Below, in pieces: positions 25,330-32,539 of a DNA stretch of 45,316 nucleotides. Below the pieces are notes generated by a model, which was given only the letters and a program-made list of their open reading frames with translations, had not been told where the DNA came from and did no database searches. Numbering within the stretch: the stretch's first letter is position 1; each line of letters starts with the position of its first letter. A program made the position numbers and the translations under genes. Source of the DNA: Lachnospiraceae bacterium (lineage in GTDB: Bacteria; Bacillota_A; Clostridia; Lachnospirales; Lachnospiraceae); assembly GCA_003446335.1 (NCBI GenBank), contig DMAZ01000011.1:1-45316 (forward strand), given 5' to 3'.

Positions 25330-26196
25330 TTAAGAATGTCCAAATACTTCCTTTTGTATTCTGTCGACCGGCATATCAGCGCCGGTCCAGATACGAAAGG
25401 ATTCTGCGCCCTGATACAAGAGCATGGGAAGACCGTTCACATATCGGCAGCCTGCCTCTTCGGCCTGTTTTAAAAGCACGGTCTTCGTGGGGTTGTAGAT
25501 CGCTTCGAAAACATCTGTATCGGGAGAAAGGCAGGACAGGTCCGGCAGAAGACTCTCAGATTCTTTTTCGGATCCGGCCATCCCCACGTTGGTCGCATTG
25601 ATCAGCAGGCCGGTTTGGCGGATCCTTTCACGAAGGACTGCTTTATCGCCGAGAGGTTCCAATGATATTTCCGGTTCGCTGTCGCTTTCGATGACTGTAC
25701 GCAGCCTGTCGATGACGGTTCGAATCCTGTCAGCGGAAGATGCCCGGTTGTAGAAAATATGGATCTTAGCCGCTTTATGAAATGCACAGGCAATCAGTAT
25801 GGAGACAGCAGCACCGCCGGTACCGAGAAGAGTAATATCTCCCGATTCGATCTGAAAGCCGTTTTCTTTCGCTGCACGGATGAAACCATCTCCGTCTGTT
25901 GTGTAGCCGTAAAGGGTGCCTCCGACATTTTTTACGGTATTCACGGAATGAGAGACGGATGCCGCTGGCGACAAGTCATCACATAGATCACACATGGCCT
26001 GTTTGTCGGGCATCGTAACGTTCCATCCGGATACATTTTCCCTTTTCAGTCGTTCAACGGTTCCGGAGAGCGTTGAAAGGTCAGTTTCACAGAGCCCGTA
26101 CCGGGCATCGATTCCCAGAATTGAAAATGCCAGATTGTGCATGGCAGGGGAAAGACTGTGTGAGATCGGCGAACCGATCAGATAGTATTGCTGCAT
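25330..26196 (-). CDS. aroE: Shikimate dehydrogenase
   Basis: 288 residues. Reduces 3-dehydroshikimate to shikimate with NADPH. The N-terminus IGSPISHSLSPAMHN binds shikimate. NVTMPDKQ holds the catalytic Lys, and YTTDGDGF its partner Asp. The nucleotide site is LLGTGGAAVS. LINATNVGM and NGLPMLLYQGAESF are further family blocks. AGGAGG on the minus strand 7 bp before the ATG at 26196. Divergent from aroD-aroK, so the two shikimate genes share a 124-bp intergenic region and could be regulated together. Confidence 0.96.
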   Translation of the reverse strand: MQQYYLIGSPISHSLSPAMHNLAFSILGIDARYGLCETDLSTLSGTVERLKRENVSGWNVTMPDKQAMCDLCDDLSPAASVSHSVNTVKNVGGTLYGYTTDGDGFIRAAKENGFQIESGDITLLGTGGAAVSILIACAFHKAAKIHIFYNRASSADRIRTVIDRLRTVIESDSEPEISLEPLGDKAVLRERIRQTGLLINATNVGMAGSEKESESLLPDLSCLSPDTDVFEAIYNPTKTVLLKQAEEAGCRYVNGLPMLLYQGAESFRIWTGADMPVDRIQKEVFGHS

Positions 26197-26242
26197 GGTT
26201 TTCCTCCTGTTTTGTTCATATGCAGTAGAGACAGTCTAAGAT

Positions 26243-26272
26243 TTGATTCCTTCTGTAACAGAGTAATGTTAT
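26243..26272 (+). promoter_or_regulatory. Candidate promoter of aroD-aroK
   Basis: TTGATT (26243-26248), 18 bp, TGTTAT (26267-26272). Initiation near 26279 supports the ATG at 26321 rather than the one at 26291. Confidence 0.45.
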
Positions 26273-26320
26273 GCCGTTCACTATATCATTATGGTCAAAG
26301 AAAGGCAACCTGAGAAAAGT

Positions 26321-27592
26321 ATGAAAAAATTTACAGTCAGAGGAGTTGTATTCGGGGATGGAATTCCCAATATTGCCGTACCGGTGACCGGCAGAAATGA
26401 GAAGGAGATTCTCTCCGGGGTCGGGGATGCGAAAAAATGTGGCGATCTCATTGAATTAAGGATCGATGCTTTTAAAGGTGTCCATGATGCCTGTCTCACA
26501 CGGAATCTCCTCAGTGAGGTCCGCTCTTCCTGTGATGTTCCTGTTCTGTTCACACTCAGAACGGCACGCGAAGGAGGAGAGATTTGCTGCAATGATGAGA
26601 TGTATGAGACGATCCTCACGGGCGCGATCGAGAGTGGCTTTATAGATCTTATCGATATAGAAGCTGCTTTCGGCCCGGTTGCGGAAAGGCTTCTTTCCAA
26701 AGCTCGCAGACACAATGTGAGAACGGTCCTGTCGCAGCACGATTTTGAGAGAACACCGGCAACGGAAGAGATTTGTGCAGCATTTGCCCGCATGGAGAAG
26801 ATGGGTGCGGATGTAGCCAAGGGCGCTTATATGCCCTGCCGCGGAGAAGATGTGGATAAAGTCCTCGCTGCCTCAAATTCGATCCGCAGAAATCTTCAGA
26901 TCCCATTCATACTTATTTCCATGGGAGAAAAAGGACAGCTGACCCGTATCTATGCCGAGTCAGTCGGAAGCTGCGTCACCTTTGCGGCAGCGGACGGAAA
27001 AGCCAGCGCTCCGGGCCAGATCGATGCGGGAAAGATGAGAGATCTGCTTCTCAGACGCCATGCGATGTCGGAAGGAAAAAGGAATATTTACCTGATCGGT
27101 TTTATGGGTGCAGGAAAATCCACTGTGTCGTCTGTTCTGGGTCGGAAGACGGGAATCAGGGTTCTGGAAATGGACCGTGAGATTGAGACGGACCGTCGGA
27201 TGTCGATCCCCGAAATCTTTGAAAAGTACGGAGAACCCTGTTTCAGGGACCTGGAAACGGATCTCCTGCGGAAACTCGATGCGGAATCACCTGCTATTGT
27301 ATCCTGCGGAGGCGGAGCGGTCCTCAGAGAGAGAAATGTTCTTCTGATGAAAAGCATCGGTACCGTCATTCTGCTTGATGTCAGTCCGGAAGAAGTAATG
27401 AAAAGGCTGGAGGGCCAGGTGGACCACAGGCCGAATCTGAGAGGGCGGTTCAGTCTGGAAGGAATCAGGGAACTGCAGGATCTGCGCCGGGAGGCCTATC
27501 AGAGCGCTGCGGACGCGGTCGTCGATACGAACGGTAAAAGTGCTGATGAAATTGCCGACAGGATTCTGGATATATGTGAGAGTGATTCATGA
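26321..27592 (+). CDS. aroDK: Bifunctional 3-dehydroquinate dehydratase (type I) / shikimate kinase
   Basis: 423 residues from ATG 26321 (433 if ATG 26291 is used). The N-terminal half is a type I dehydroquinase: VTGRNEKEI, the EAR-equivalent ELRIDAF, H140 in SQHDF and the Schiff-base Lys K167 in VAKGAYMP, spaced 27 residues apart as in known type I enzymes. The C-terminal half, from about residue 250, is a full shikimate kinase with GFMGAGKS (260-267), a shikimate-binding Asp in LEMDRE, CFRDLE and the intact CGGGAVLRE. The fusion links steps 3 and 5 of the shikimate pathway; the middle enzyme AroE is encoded divergently. The short linker is RRHAMSEGKRN. Confidence 0.94.
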   Translation: MKKFTVRGVVFGDGIPNIAVPVTGRNEKEILSGVGDAKKCGDLIELRIDAFKGVHDACLTRNLLSEVRSSCDVPVLFTLRTAREGGEICCNDEMYETILTGAIESGFIDLIDIEAAFGPVAERLLSKARRHNVRTVLSQHDFERTPATEEICAAFARMEKMGADVAKGAYMPCRGEDVDKVLAASNSIRRNLQIPFILISMGEKGQLTRIYAESVGSCVTFAAADGKASAPGQIDAGKMRDLLLRRHAMSEGKRNIYLIGFMGAGKSTVSSVLGRKTGIRVLEMDREIETDRRMSIPEIFEKYGEPCFRDLETDLLRKLDAESPAIVSCGGGAVLRERNVLLMKSIGTVILLDVSPEEVMKRLEGQVDHRPNLRGRFSLEGIRELQDLRREAYQSAADAVVDTNGKSADEIADRILDICESDS

Positions 27593-27645
27593 TCCGGAAG
27601 GGAGCGGCATTCGGAAATTTGCCGGAACGGTTCCGCACTTTGTTC

Positions 27646-27674
27646 TTGCAACGACATTCGTTTTATTATAAAAT
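27646..27674 (+). promoter_or_regulatory. Promoter of efp
   Basis: TTGCAA (27646-27651), 17 bp, TAAAAT (27669-27674), 30 bp upstream of the efp ATG. Confidence 0.7.
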
Positions 27675-27703
27675 GAGATGTACACACTTATGGAGGTAAA
27701 CAC

Positions 27704-28261
27704 ATGATTTCAGCAGGTGATTTTAAAAACGGTTTAACTCTCGAGATTGATGGGCAGGTCATGCAGATCGTCGAGTTCCAGCATGTAAAACCGGGCAAGG
27801 GCGCAGCTTTTGTTCGTACCAAGATGCGCAATGTTATCAACGGCGGCGTTGTAGAAAAAACTTTCCGCCCGACAGAAAAGTTCCCGGCAGCCAGAATCGA
27901 CCGCAAGGATCAGCAGTATCTGTATAATGACGGTGATCTCTATTACTTCATGGATCCTGAGACATATGATCAGATTATGATCAATTCAGACGTGATCGGC
28001 GATGCTCTGAAGTTCGTTAAAGAGAATGAAGTTGTAAAGGTGTGCTCTTATAACGGAGAAGTATTCTCCATCGAGCCTCCTCTCTTTGTGGAACTTGAGA
28101 TTACCGATACGGAACCGGGATTTGCCGGAAACACAGCACAGGGTGCTACCAAGCCGGCTACCGTGGAGACAGGTGCTACAATTCAGGTACCGCTCTTCGT
28201 AAACATCGGTGATGTTGTAAAAATCGATACAAGATCATCTGAATATCTTTCAAGAGTATAA
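27704..28261 (+). CDS. efp: Translation elongation factor P
   Basis: 185 residues, exactly the usual size. EF-P relieves ribosome stalling at polyproline stretches by binding between the P and E sites. Three beta-barrel domains. The conserved loop [14 protein letters not shown] carries K32, the residue modified in many bacteria. The C-terminal signature [20 protein letters not shown] is intact. GGAGG lies about 8 bp before the ATG. Single-gene unit with its own promoter and terminator. Confidence 0.98.
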   Translation: MISAGDFKNGLTLEIDGQVMQIVEFQHVKPGKGAAFVRTKMRNVINGGVVEKTFRPTEKFPAARIDRKDQQYLYNDGDLYYFMDPETYDQIMINSDVIGDALKFVKENEVVKVCSYNGEVFSIEPPLFVELEITDTEPGFAGNTAQGATKPATVETGATIQVPLFVNIGDVVKIDTRSSEYLSRV

Positions 28262-28264
28262 CAG

Positions 28265-28298
28265 GAAGCCTTCCTTCGGGAAGGCTTCTTAATTTTTT
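28265..28298 (+). terminator. Terminator of efp
   Basis: Perfect 10-bp stem GAAGCCTTCC / GGAAGGCTTC with a stable TTCG tetraloop, then TTAATTTTTT. Confidence 0.92.
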
Positions 28299-28688
28299 AC
28301 TGATTTTTTTATCTTATCTTACTTTCTATTCTGCCGTTCGGCAGAGAGTCCCGGATTCTTCGGGATTTGATAAATAATCACATATATCTGATACATGTTC
28401 GAGACAATGTTTTATTCTTCATCGCGCAATACTCGTGACGTGCGCGGTGGAAGGCACCCTGGCGCCGCGCGCGTCGCGGCAAGAACGCCGAGGCGTTCCT
28501 GAATACCTGGTGAATGATGCGTATACCTTTCATCTGTTCGTGTATGCGAAACTGTATATCGGCATGGTCGGGTTTTTTCGTATGCGGATACTCAGAGACG
28601 CCCGCCTTATATGCGGATGAGAAATCCCCGGTCTGTCCCGGTATACCTGTCAGGCAGATTGCCATACTGTATTATCATGGAGGAACTT
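28299..28688. other. Hairpin-rich, partly very GC-rich gap; no gene recognised
   Basis: About 390 bp without a credible gene. Short frames on both strands lack ribosome-binding sites and recognisable domains. The region holds perfect inverted repeats: CTGCCG-TT-CGGCAG (28331-28344), TCCCG...CGGGA (28349-28365), GCCGCG-CGCGT-CGCGGC (28464-28480) and GAACGCC-GA-GGCGTTC (28483-28498). A wider pairing of TTCTT (28415-28419) with AAGAA (28481-28485) is possible. The stretch 28435-28500 is far richer in GC than its surroundings. A TTGATA at 28367 could be a -35 element but the matching -10 is poor. Candidate structured RNA or decayed insert. Confidence 0.4.
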
Positions 28689-29666
28689 ATGACTTACCCG
28701 GAATTTAAAATGCAGCTGATGTCCAACATAGCGCAGCAGGCAGGATGTGATGCAGAAGTGACGATTCGAAGTATCCGTAAGAATAACGGAATTTTCCTGG
28801 ATGGTCTGACTGTACATCATGCCGGAAAGAATATTGCGCCTACTATTTATCTGGAAAGGTACTGGGATAAATACCGAGAGGGCTTCAGCATAGATTCTCT
28901 GACGGAGGAGATCCTTGAGGAGAACAGAAATTATACGGTGGGGAGAAATCTGGATATTGAACAGCTTCTGGATTTTTCCCGTATCCGCAGGAAAGTGATG
29001 TTCAGAGTCATTAATTTTGATATGAACAGAGAATTTCTGGACACGGTACCGATGAGAAGGGCTCTCGATCTGGCGGTGATTTATTATTACAGAGTTGAGG
29101 AGGAAGAACTTTCCGGAGCAACATGTATTGTAAGAAATGAGGATCTGGAGAGGTGGCATGTGACGGAGGAGGAGCTTTGGGAACTGGCTCTTGTCAATAC
29201 CCCCAGAGAGGAGCCTTCCCGAATTTCGGATATATATGATTCCCTGAGGGAGATTCAGGAAAACTGCGCTGCGATAACGGAAGGCAATCCTTTTATGACG
29301 CAGGAAGGATCTGATGAGGGATGGTTTCCGATTGATGTGTTCCCGGTAGAGATGGATCGGTCAGATAAGGTTTCGTCAGACAGGGCCCTGATGCTTGTCC
29401 TGAGCAACAAGACGAAAGTATTCGGCGCTTCCTGTATGTTATATCCGGAAGTATTAAGACCGCTCGCAGAAGAGCTCGGAACAGATCTGTATATTCTTCC
29501 GAGCAGTATTCATGAGGTGATCCTTATGCCGGTGAATGAGTTGCTAAGCCGCGATGATCTTGCGGATATGGTGAAAGAGATCAATGAGAATGAGGTCCTT
29601 CCGCAGGAAGTTCTCTCCGATAATGTGTATCGTTACTATGCTGACCGCGATGTGATCCTGTTATAG
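28689..29666 (+). CDS. DUF5688-like protein, unknown function
   Basis: 325 residues from ATG 28689, which has GGAGG 5 bp upstream. The longer frame from 28611 has no such site. Resembles the DUF5688 family seen mainly in Lachnospiraceae, which often occurs as many paralogues per genome; function unknown. Soluble, acidic, no signal peptide or membrane segment. Features seen: an N-terminal segment like MTYPEFKMQLMSNIAQQ, a central RALDLAVIYYYRVEEEE block and a C-terminal segment ILPSSIHEVILMPVNE, reminiscent of families that regulate or sense but without catalytic signature. The assignment is from remembered family style. Confidence 0.7.
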   Translation: MTYPEFKMQLMSNIAQQAGCDAEVTIRSIRKNNGIFLDGLTVHHAGKNIAPTIYLERYWDKYREGFSIDSLTEEILEENRNYTVGRNLDIEQLLDFSRIRRKVMFRVINFDMNREFLDTVPMRRALDLAVIYYYRVEEEELSGATCIVRNEDLERWHVTEEELWELALVNTPREEPSRISDIYDSLREIQENCAAITEGNPFMTQEGSDEGWFPIDVFPVEMDRSDKVSSDRALMLVLSNKTKVFGASCMLYPEVLRPLAEELGTDLYILPSSIHEVILMPVNELLSRDDLADMVKEINENEVLPQEVLSDNVYRYYADRDVILL

Positions 29667-29693
29667 GGGTTTACGAATTTAAAAGATTTTCTC

Positions 29694-29722
29694 TTGCTAT
29701 TTCCCATGAAAAGATGTATTAT
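29694..29722 (+). promoter_or_regulatory. Promoter of the tRNA-Ala/tRNA-Arg pair
   Basis: TTGCTA (29694-29699), 17 bp, TATTAT (29717-29722), 14 bp before tRNA-Ala. Confidence 0.65.
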
Positions 29723-29735
29723 AACATTTGTGCAT

Positions 29736-29807
29736 GGGGATATAGCTCAGTGGGAGAGCGTTCGGTTCGCATCCGAAAGGCCGTGAGTTCGAATCTCATT
29801 ATCTCCA
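29736..29807 (+). tRNA. tRNA-Ala (anticodon CGC)
   Basis: 72 nt. Acceptor GGGGATA pairs with TATCTCC and contains the G3:U70 wobble pair that defines alanine identity. D-stem GCTC/GAGC; anticodon stem TTCGG/CCGAA with loop TTCGCAT gives CGC (codon GCG); T-loop TTCGAAT. Discriminator A. CCA not encoded. Confidence 0.96.
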
Positions 29808-29812
29808 TCGGG

Positions 29813-29839
29813 CAGCCTGCCGCTATCGGCAGGCTGTTT
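29813..29839 (+). terminator. Hairpin between the two tRNAs
   Basis: Perfect 10-bp stem CAGCCTGCCG / CGGCAGGCTG with loop CTAT and a short TTTATC tail. Either a weak terminator or a processing hairpin between the two tRNAs. Confidence 0.55.
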
Positions 29840-29856
29840 ATCAATATAAGTTGTAA

Positions 29857-29928
29857 GCGTCTGTAGCTCAGTGGATAGAGCACTGGATTCCGGTTCCAGG
29901 TGCGCGGGTTCGACTCCTGTCAGACGCG
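29857..29928 (+). tRNA. tRNA-Arg (anticodon CCG)
   Basis: 72 nt. Acceptor GCGTCTG / CAGACGC, D-stem GCTC/GAGC, anticodon stem CTGGA/TCCAG with loop TTCCGGT giving CCG (codon CGG), T-loop TTCGACT. Discriminator G. CCA not encoded. Confidence 0.96.
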
Positions 29929-29933
29929 CTCTG

Positions 29934-29970
29934 CCGATATTGCATTGTTCAATGTGATATCGGTTTTTTT
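29934..29970 (+). terminator. Terminator after tRNA-Arg
   Basis: Stem CCGATAT/ATATCGG with an inner CATTG/CAATG stem, then seven T. Confidence 0.92.
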
Positions 29971-30074
29971 CTGCAGCCTTTTATATCATTTTATCTTACA
30001 TGCAGTAATGGATAAGCTGTATAAAGATGAATATGTGAAAGGATTGTGAAATAAAGATACCTGCACTGCACAAG

Positions 30075-30103
30075 TTGCAAAAAGAAAAGGCATATGCTAA
30101 TAT
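30075..30103 (+). promoter_or_regulatory. Candidate promoter of the SH3-domain gene
   Basis: TTGCAA (30075-30080), 17 bp, TAATAT (30098-30103), about 60 bp before the GTG start. Confidence 0.5.
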
Positions 30104-30164
30104 TATGCCAATATGCGGAAATAAACAGTGTATGCCCATTTTATGTCAGTAAGGAGGATGAAAA

Positions 30165-31454
30165 GTGGACGAGTTCAGAGAATGGTTATCTGACAATCTT
30201 CGTTATATCGCACTGATTCTCGGAGTACTTATCGTGTTGGGCGGTGCTTTTCTCGGAGTCAGAGCAGTCACAAAGTCAGGCAGCACTCCGAATACAGAGA
30301 CTGCCACGGACAGTATGGACAATTCTACAGGCGGTCTGGTCACATCCGGCTCTGCAAAACCGTCAGGGACTGCGGCAGGATCCTTGAAAGACACGGCTGC
30401 TCTGGTGACGGAAGACGGACAGCTTACTGAAGAAGCTCAAAACGGAATCAAGACGGTCGTCAAGTCATATTATGATGCCCTGAATGCCCGCAATGTGGAG
30501 GCCGTAAAAAAGGTGACAGATACTCTGTCAGCTGAGGATATCGCATCGATTGAATCATCAAAGACGGCATATTCCGGCGTTTCTGTAATTCCGAAAGTCG
30601 GACCTACAACGGACGGCAGGAGTGCGGTGGCCTTTGTTGATTATAAGTATCAAAACCCTGATCAGGCAATTCTTCACTCGGGACTCTCCTGGCTGTATCT
30701 GCAGTTCGATGAGAATGAAGGTGCCTATAAGATCAAGGTCGATGCGGCGGATGACGCTGCTGTTAAGACTTATGCACAGAGTCTTACGGCAGATCCTGAA
30801 ATAGCTTCTGTCATGCAGCGCGTACAGGTCGAAGCCGATGCGGCAGCTGCAGCCGATCAGGGTGTCAGTCAGGCGGCAGCCGAACCGGCAGCAGAGAGTG
30901 GTGAGACGGAGTCCGCTGTGACTGAGGGTCAGCCTGAAGCAGATGCAGCTCAGTCTGAAGGACAGGCAGAGGTCGAAGCAACTGACGGTCAGGCAGAAGC
31001 TGATGCAGCAGCCCAGGCGGAAGCGGTTGCAGCTCAGGCTCAGGCAGATGCAGCAGCGGCGGCAGCCCGTGAACAGGCCGAGGCGGCAGCCCAGGCCCAG
31101 GCTCAGGCTGAAGCAGTAGCTGCGCAGACAAGAGAGAGCGGAGACGCAGCAGCCCAGGCTCAGGCAGATGCGGCAGCTGATGCAGCAGCCGCTCAGGCCC
31201 AGGCAGCAGCTGATGCAGCGACGCAGGCCCAGGCTCAGGCACAGGCAGGTGCCAGAGCAGGCGATACGGCGGTCATTCTTGAGACCTGCAATGTCAGAAA
31301 AGGTGCCGGATATGACTATGAGGTAGTGACTGTCGCTGAAGAGGGCGCATCCGTCACGATCATTGACGATGAAGGTCAGGGATGGGTCCATGTTCGTACA
31401 GAGAACGGAGACGGATACATCGGAAGAAAATTCATATACGGAGAAACGAACTGA
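30165..31454 (+). CDS. Membrane-anchored SH3-domain protein with an Ala/Gln-rich stalk
   Basis: 429 residues, GTG start with AAGGAGG 9 bp upstream. A short cytoplasmic N-terminus is followed by one membrane helix (about 14-33). Residues about 75-205 form a folded region (AQNGIKTVVKSYYDALNARN onward) resembling NTF2/DUF4440-like helical beginnings. Then comes a long low-complexity stalk (about 220-362) built of AQAQADAAAA-like and Glu-containing repeats, probably helical. The last 65 residues are a bacterial SH3 domain (TCNVRKGAGYDYEVVTVAEE to DGYIGRKFIY), which in this setting usually binds peptidoglycan. Likely an envelope protein spanning the wall; exact role unknown. A terminator follows. 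Confidence 0.8.
   Translation: MDEFREWLSDNLRYIALILGVLIVLGGAFLGVRAVTKSGSTPNTETATDSMDNSTGGLVTSGSAKPSGTAAGSLKDTAALVTEDGQLTEEAQNGIKTVVKSYYDALNARNVEAVKKVTDTLSAEDIASIESSKTAYSGVSVIPKVGPTTDGRSAVAFVDYKYQNPDQAILHSGLSWLYLQFDENEGAYKIKVDAADDAAVKTYAQSLTADPEIASVMQRVQVEADAAAAADQGVSQAAAEPAAESGETESAVTEGQPEADAAQSEGQAEVEATDGQAEADAAAQAEAVAAQAQADAAAAAAREQAEAAAQAQAQAEAVAAQTRESGDAAAQAQADAAADAAAAQAQAAADAATQAQAQAQAGARAGDTAVILETCNVRKGAGYDYEVVTVAEEGASVTIIDDEGQGWVHVRTENGDGYIGRKFIYGETN
31000..31250 (+). repeat. Degenerate GCAGCCCAGGCTCAGGC-type repeats in the SH3-gene stalk
   Basis: Short imperfect direct repeats (variants of CAGGCTCAGGCAGATGCAGC) encode the Ala/Gln/Asp-rich stalk. Such tracts change length by slippage and are hard to assemble. 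Confidence 0.75.
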
Positions 31455-31513
31455 AGCATCGATATTCATCTCGTAAATAAAGTGATGAGAATTCTGCGTC
31501 AGAGATCAAATAG

Positions 31514-31541
31514 GGACTGTCCTGTGCGACAGTCCTTTTTT
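31514..31541 (+). terminator. Terminator after the SH3-domain gene
   Basis: Stem GGACTGTC/GACAGTCC, loop CTGTGC, six T. The stem is nearly the same as in the nrdR terminator. Confidence 0.92.
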
Positions 31542-31547
31542 CGTACG

Positions 31548-31576
31548 TTGCTTTTCAGTATGTAAAATGTTATGAT
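31548..31576 (+). promoter_or_regulatory. Promoter of the rluF-like gene
   Basis: TTGCTT (31548-31553), 17 bp, TATGAT (31571-31576), directly after the upstream terminator. Confidence 0.6.
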
Positions 31577-31631
31577 ATTATAAGTCTGTCTTTGTATCGA
31601 TGAATCAATAAGCGGACAGGGAGTGTCATAT

Positions 31632-32417
31632 ATGGACAATGGCGAAATACGTCTCAATAAATATATCAGCAGTATCGGTCTCTGTTCACGCAGAGAAGCT
31701 GATCGTATGATCGAGGATGGCAGAGTAAGGATCCTGAGGCCTGACGGCACAGCAGCTGTTGCCTCGCTCGGTGATCGTTTCACACCCGGAGATCAGATCG
31801 AGGTTGATGGTAAAATCCTGGAAAACAACGAAGCGGAAAAGTTGTACCTCATGCTGAATAAGCCGAAAGGAATCGTGTGTACAGGTGACCGCAGAATCAA
31901 GGAGAACATTATAGATTATGCGGGTCTTAATCACTATATCTCCTATGCCGGCAGACTTGACCGGGATTCGACCGGTCTTGTGCTTCTGACCAATGACGGT
32001 GAATTGAATGACAGAATCATGCGTGCGTCCAATTGCCATGAAAAAGAGTATATCTGTAAAGTCGATAAGTTCGTAACATATGATTTTCTGTCGAAGATGC
32101 GCCAGGGTGTGACGATTGTTCTGGATGATGATCACAACCTGACCGGTGAGATCGGTCCGGATGGAAAGCCGGTCGGTAAGACTGTCAAAACGAGACCCTG
32201 CAAGGTATGGAAGACCGGAAAACGTGAATTCCATATTATTCTTACACAGGGATATAACAGGCAGATCAGACGTATGTGTGCTGCACTCGGCTTTACTGTT
32301 CTGAAGATAAAGCGTATACGGATCATGAATCTCGAATTGGGCGGTCTCAGAGAAGGGATGAAAAGATTCCTGACGAAGGAAGAGATCGCCGAGCTGAAAA
32401 AGCAGGCCGGAATGTAA
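31632..32417 (+). CDS. rluF: 23S rRNA pseudouridine synthase, RluF-like
   Basis: 261 residues from ATG 31632 (GGGAG 8 bp upstream; a GTG 9 bp earlier overlaps that site). Converts a uridine in 23S rRNA to pseudouridine; RluF acts on U2604 in E. coli. N-terminal S4 RNA-binding domain (RLNKYISSIGLCSRREADRM), then the catalytic domain with YAGRLDRDSTGLVLLTNDGE, whose Asp after GRL is the nucleophile. The C-terminal GYNRQIRRMCAALGFTVLKI and LKRIRI-type segment fit the RsuA/RluB/E/F family. RluF is the best guess within that family. Its last nine codons and stop are repeated twice more just downstream (39-bp repeat). Confidence 0.88.
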   Translation: MDNGEIRLNKYISSIGLCSRREADRMIEDGRVRILRPDGTAAVASLGDRFTPGDQIEVDGKILENNEAEKLYLMLNKPKGIVCTGDRRIKENIIDYAGLNHYISYAGRLDRDSTGLVLLTNDGELNDRIMRASNCHEKEYICKVDKFVTYDFLSKMRQGVTIVLDDDHNLTGEIGPDGKPVGKTVKTRPCKVWKTGKREFHIILTQGYNRQIRRMCAALGFTVLKIKRIRIMNLELGGLREGMKRFLTKEEIAELKKQAGM

Positions 32418-32501
32418 AGACAAACCGCCGGGCTGAAGAAGCAGGCCGGAATGTAGAGACAAACCGCCGGGCTGAAGAAGCAGGCCGGATCGTAGAAATG
32501 A
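32385..32501 (+). repeat. 39-bp tandem repeat, 3 copies, covering the rluF stop codon
   Basis: Units at 32385-32423, 32424-32462 and 32463-32501. The landmark GCAGGCCGGA starts at 32402, 32441 and 32480, exactly 39 bp apart. Unit 1 holds the true rluF 3' end (GCCGGAATGTAA). Units 2 and 3 repeat that end, each with a stop codon (TAG) in the same frame. The array lies between rluF and ligA. Confidence 0.95.
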
Positions 32502-32539
32502 ATCGAGACCTGCGTTCTGCTACCGAAAGGAAGGGCGAA

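Noticed and set aside
28435..28620. 61-residue plus-strand frame in the same gap
   Set aside because: No ribosome-binding site and no family resemblance; overlaps hairpins.
28378..28665. 95-residue minus-strand frame in the GC-rich gap
   Set aside because: No ribosome-binding site, no recognisable domain, and an odd composition caused by the GC-rich palindromes.
32385..32501. CRISPR-like array
   Set aside because: Units are contiguous copies with no unique spacers, and unit 1 is the rluF 3' end.
32276..32539. N-terminal extension of LigA through the 39-bp repeats
   Set aside because: Family members begin near the chosen ATG 32540, which has a good ribosome-binding site; the extension lies inside rluF.
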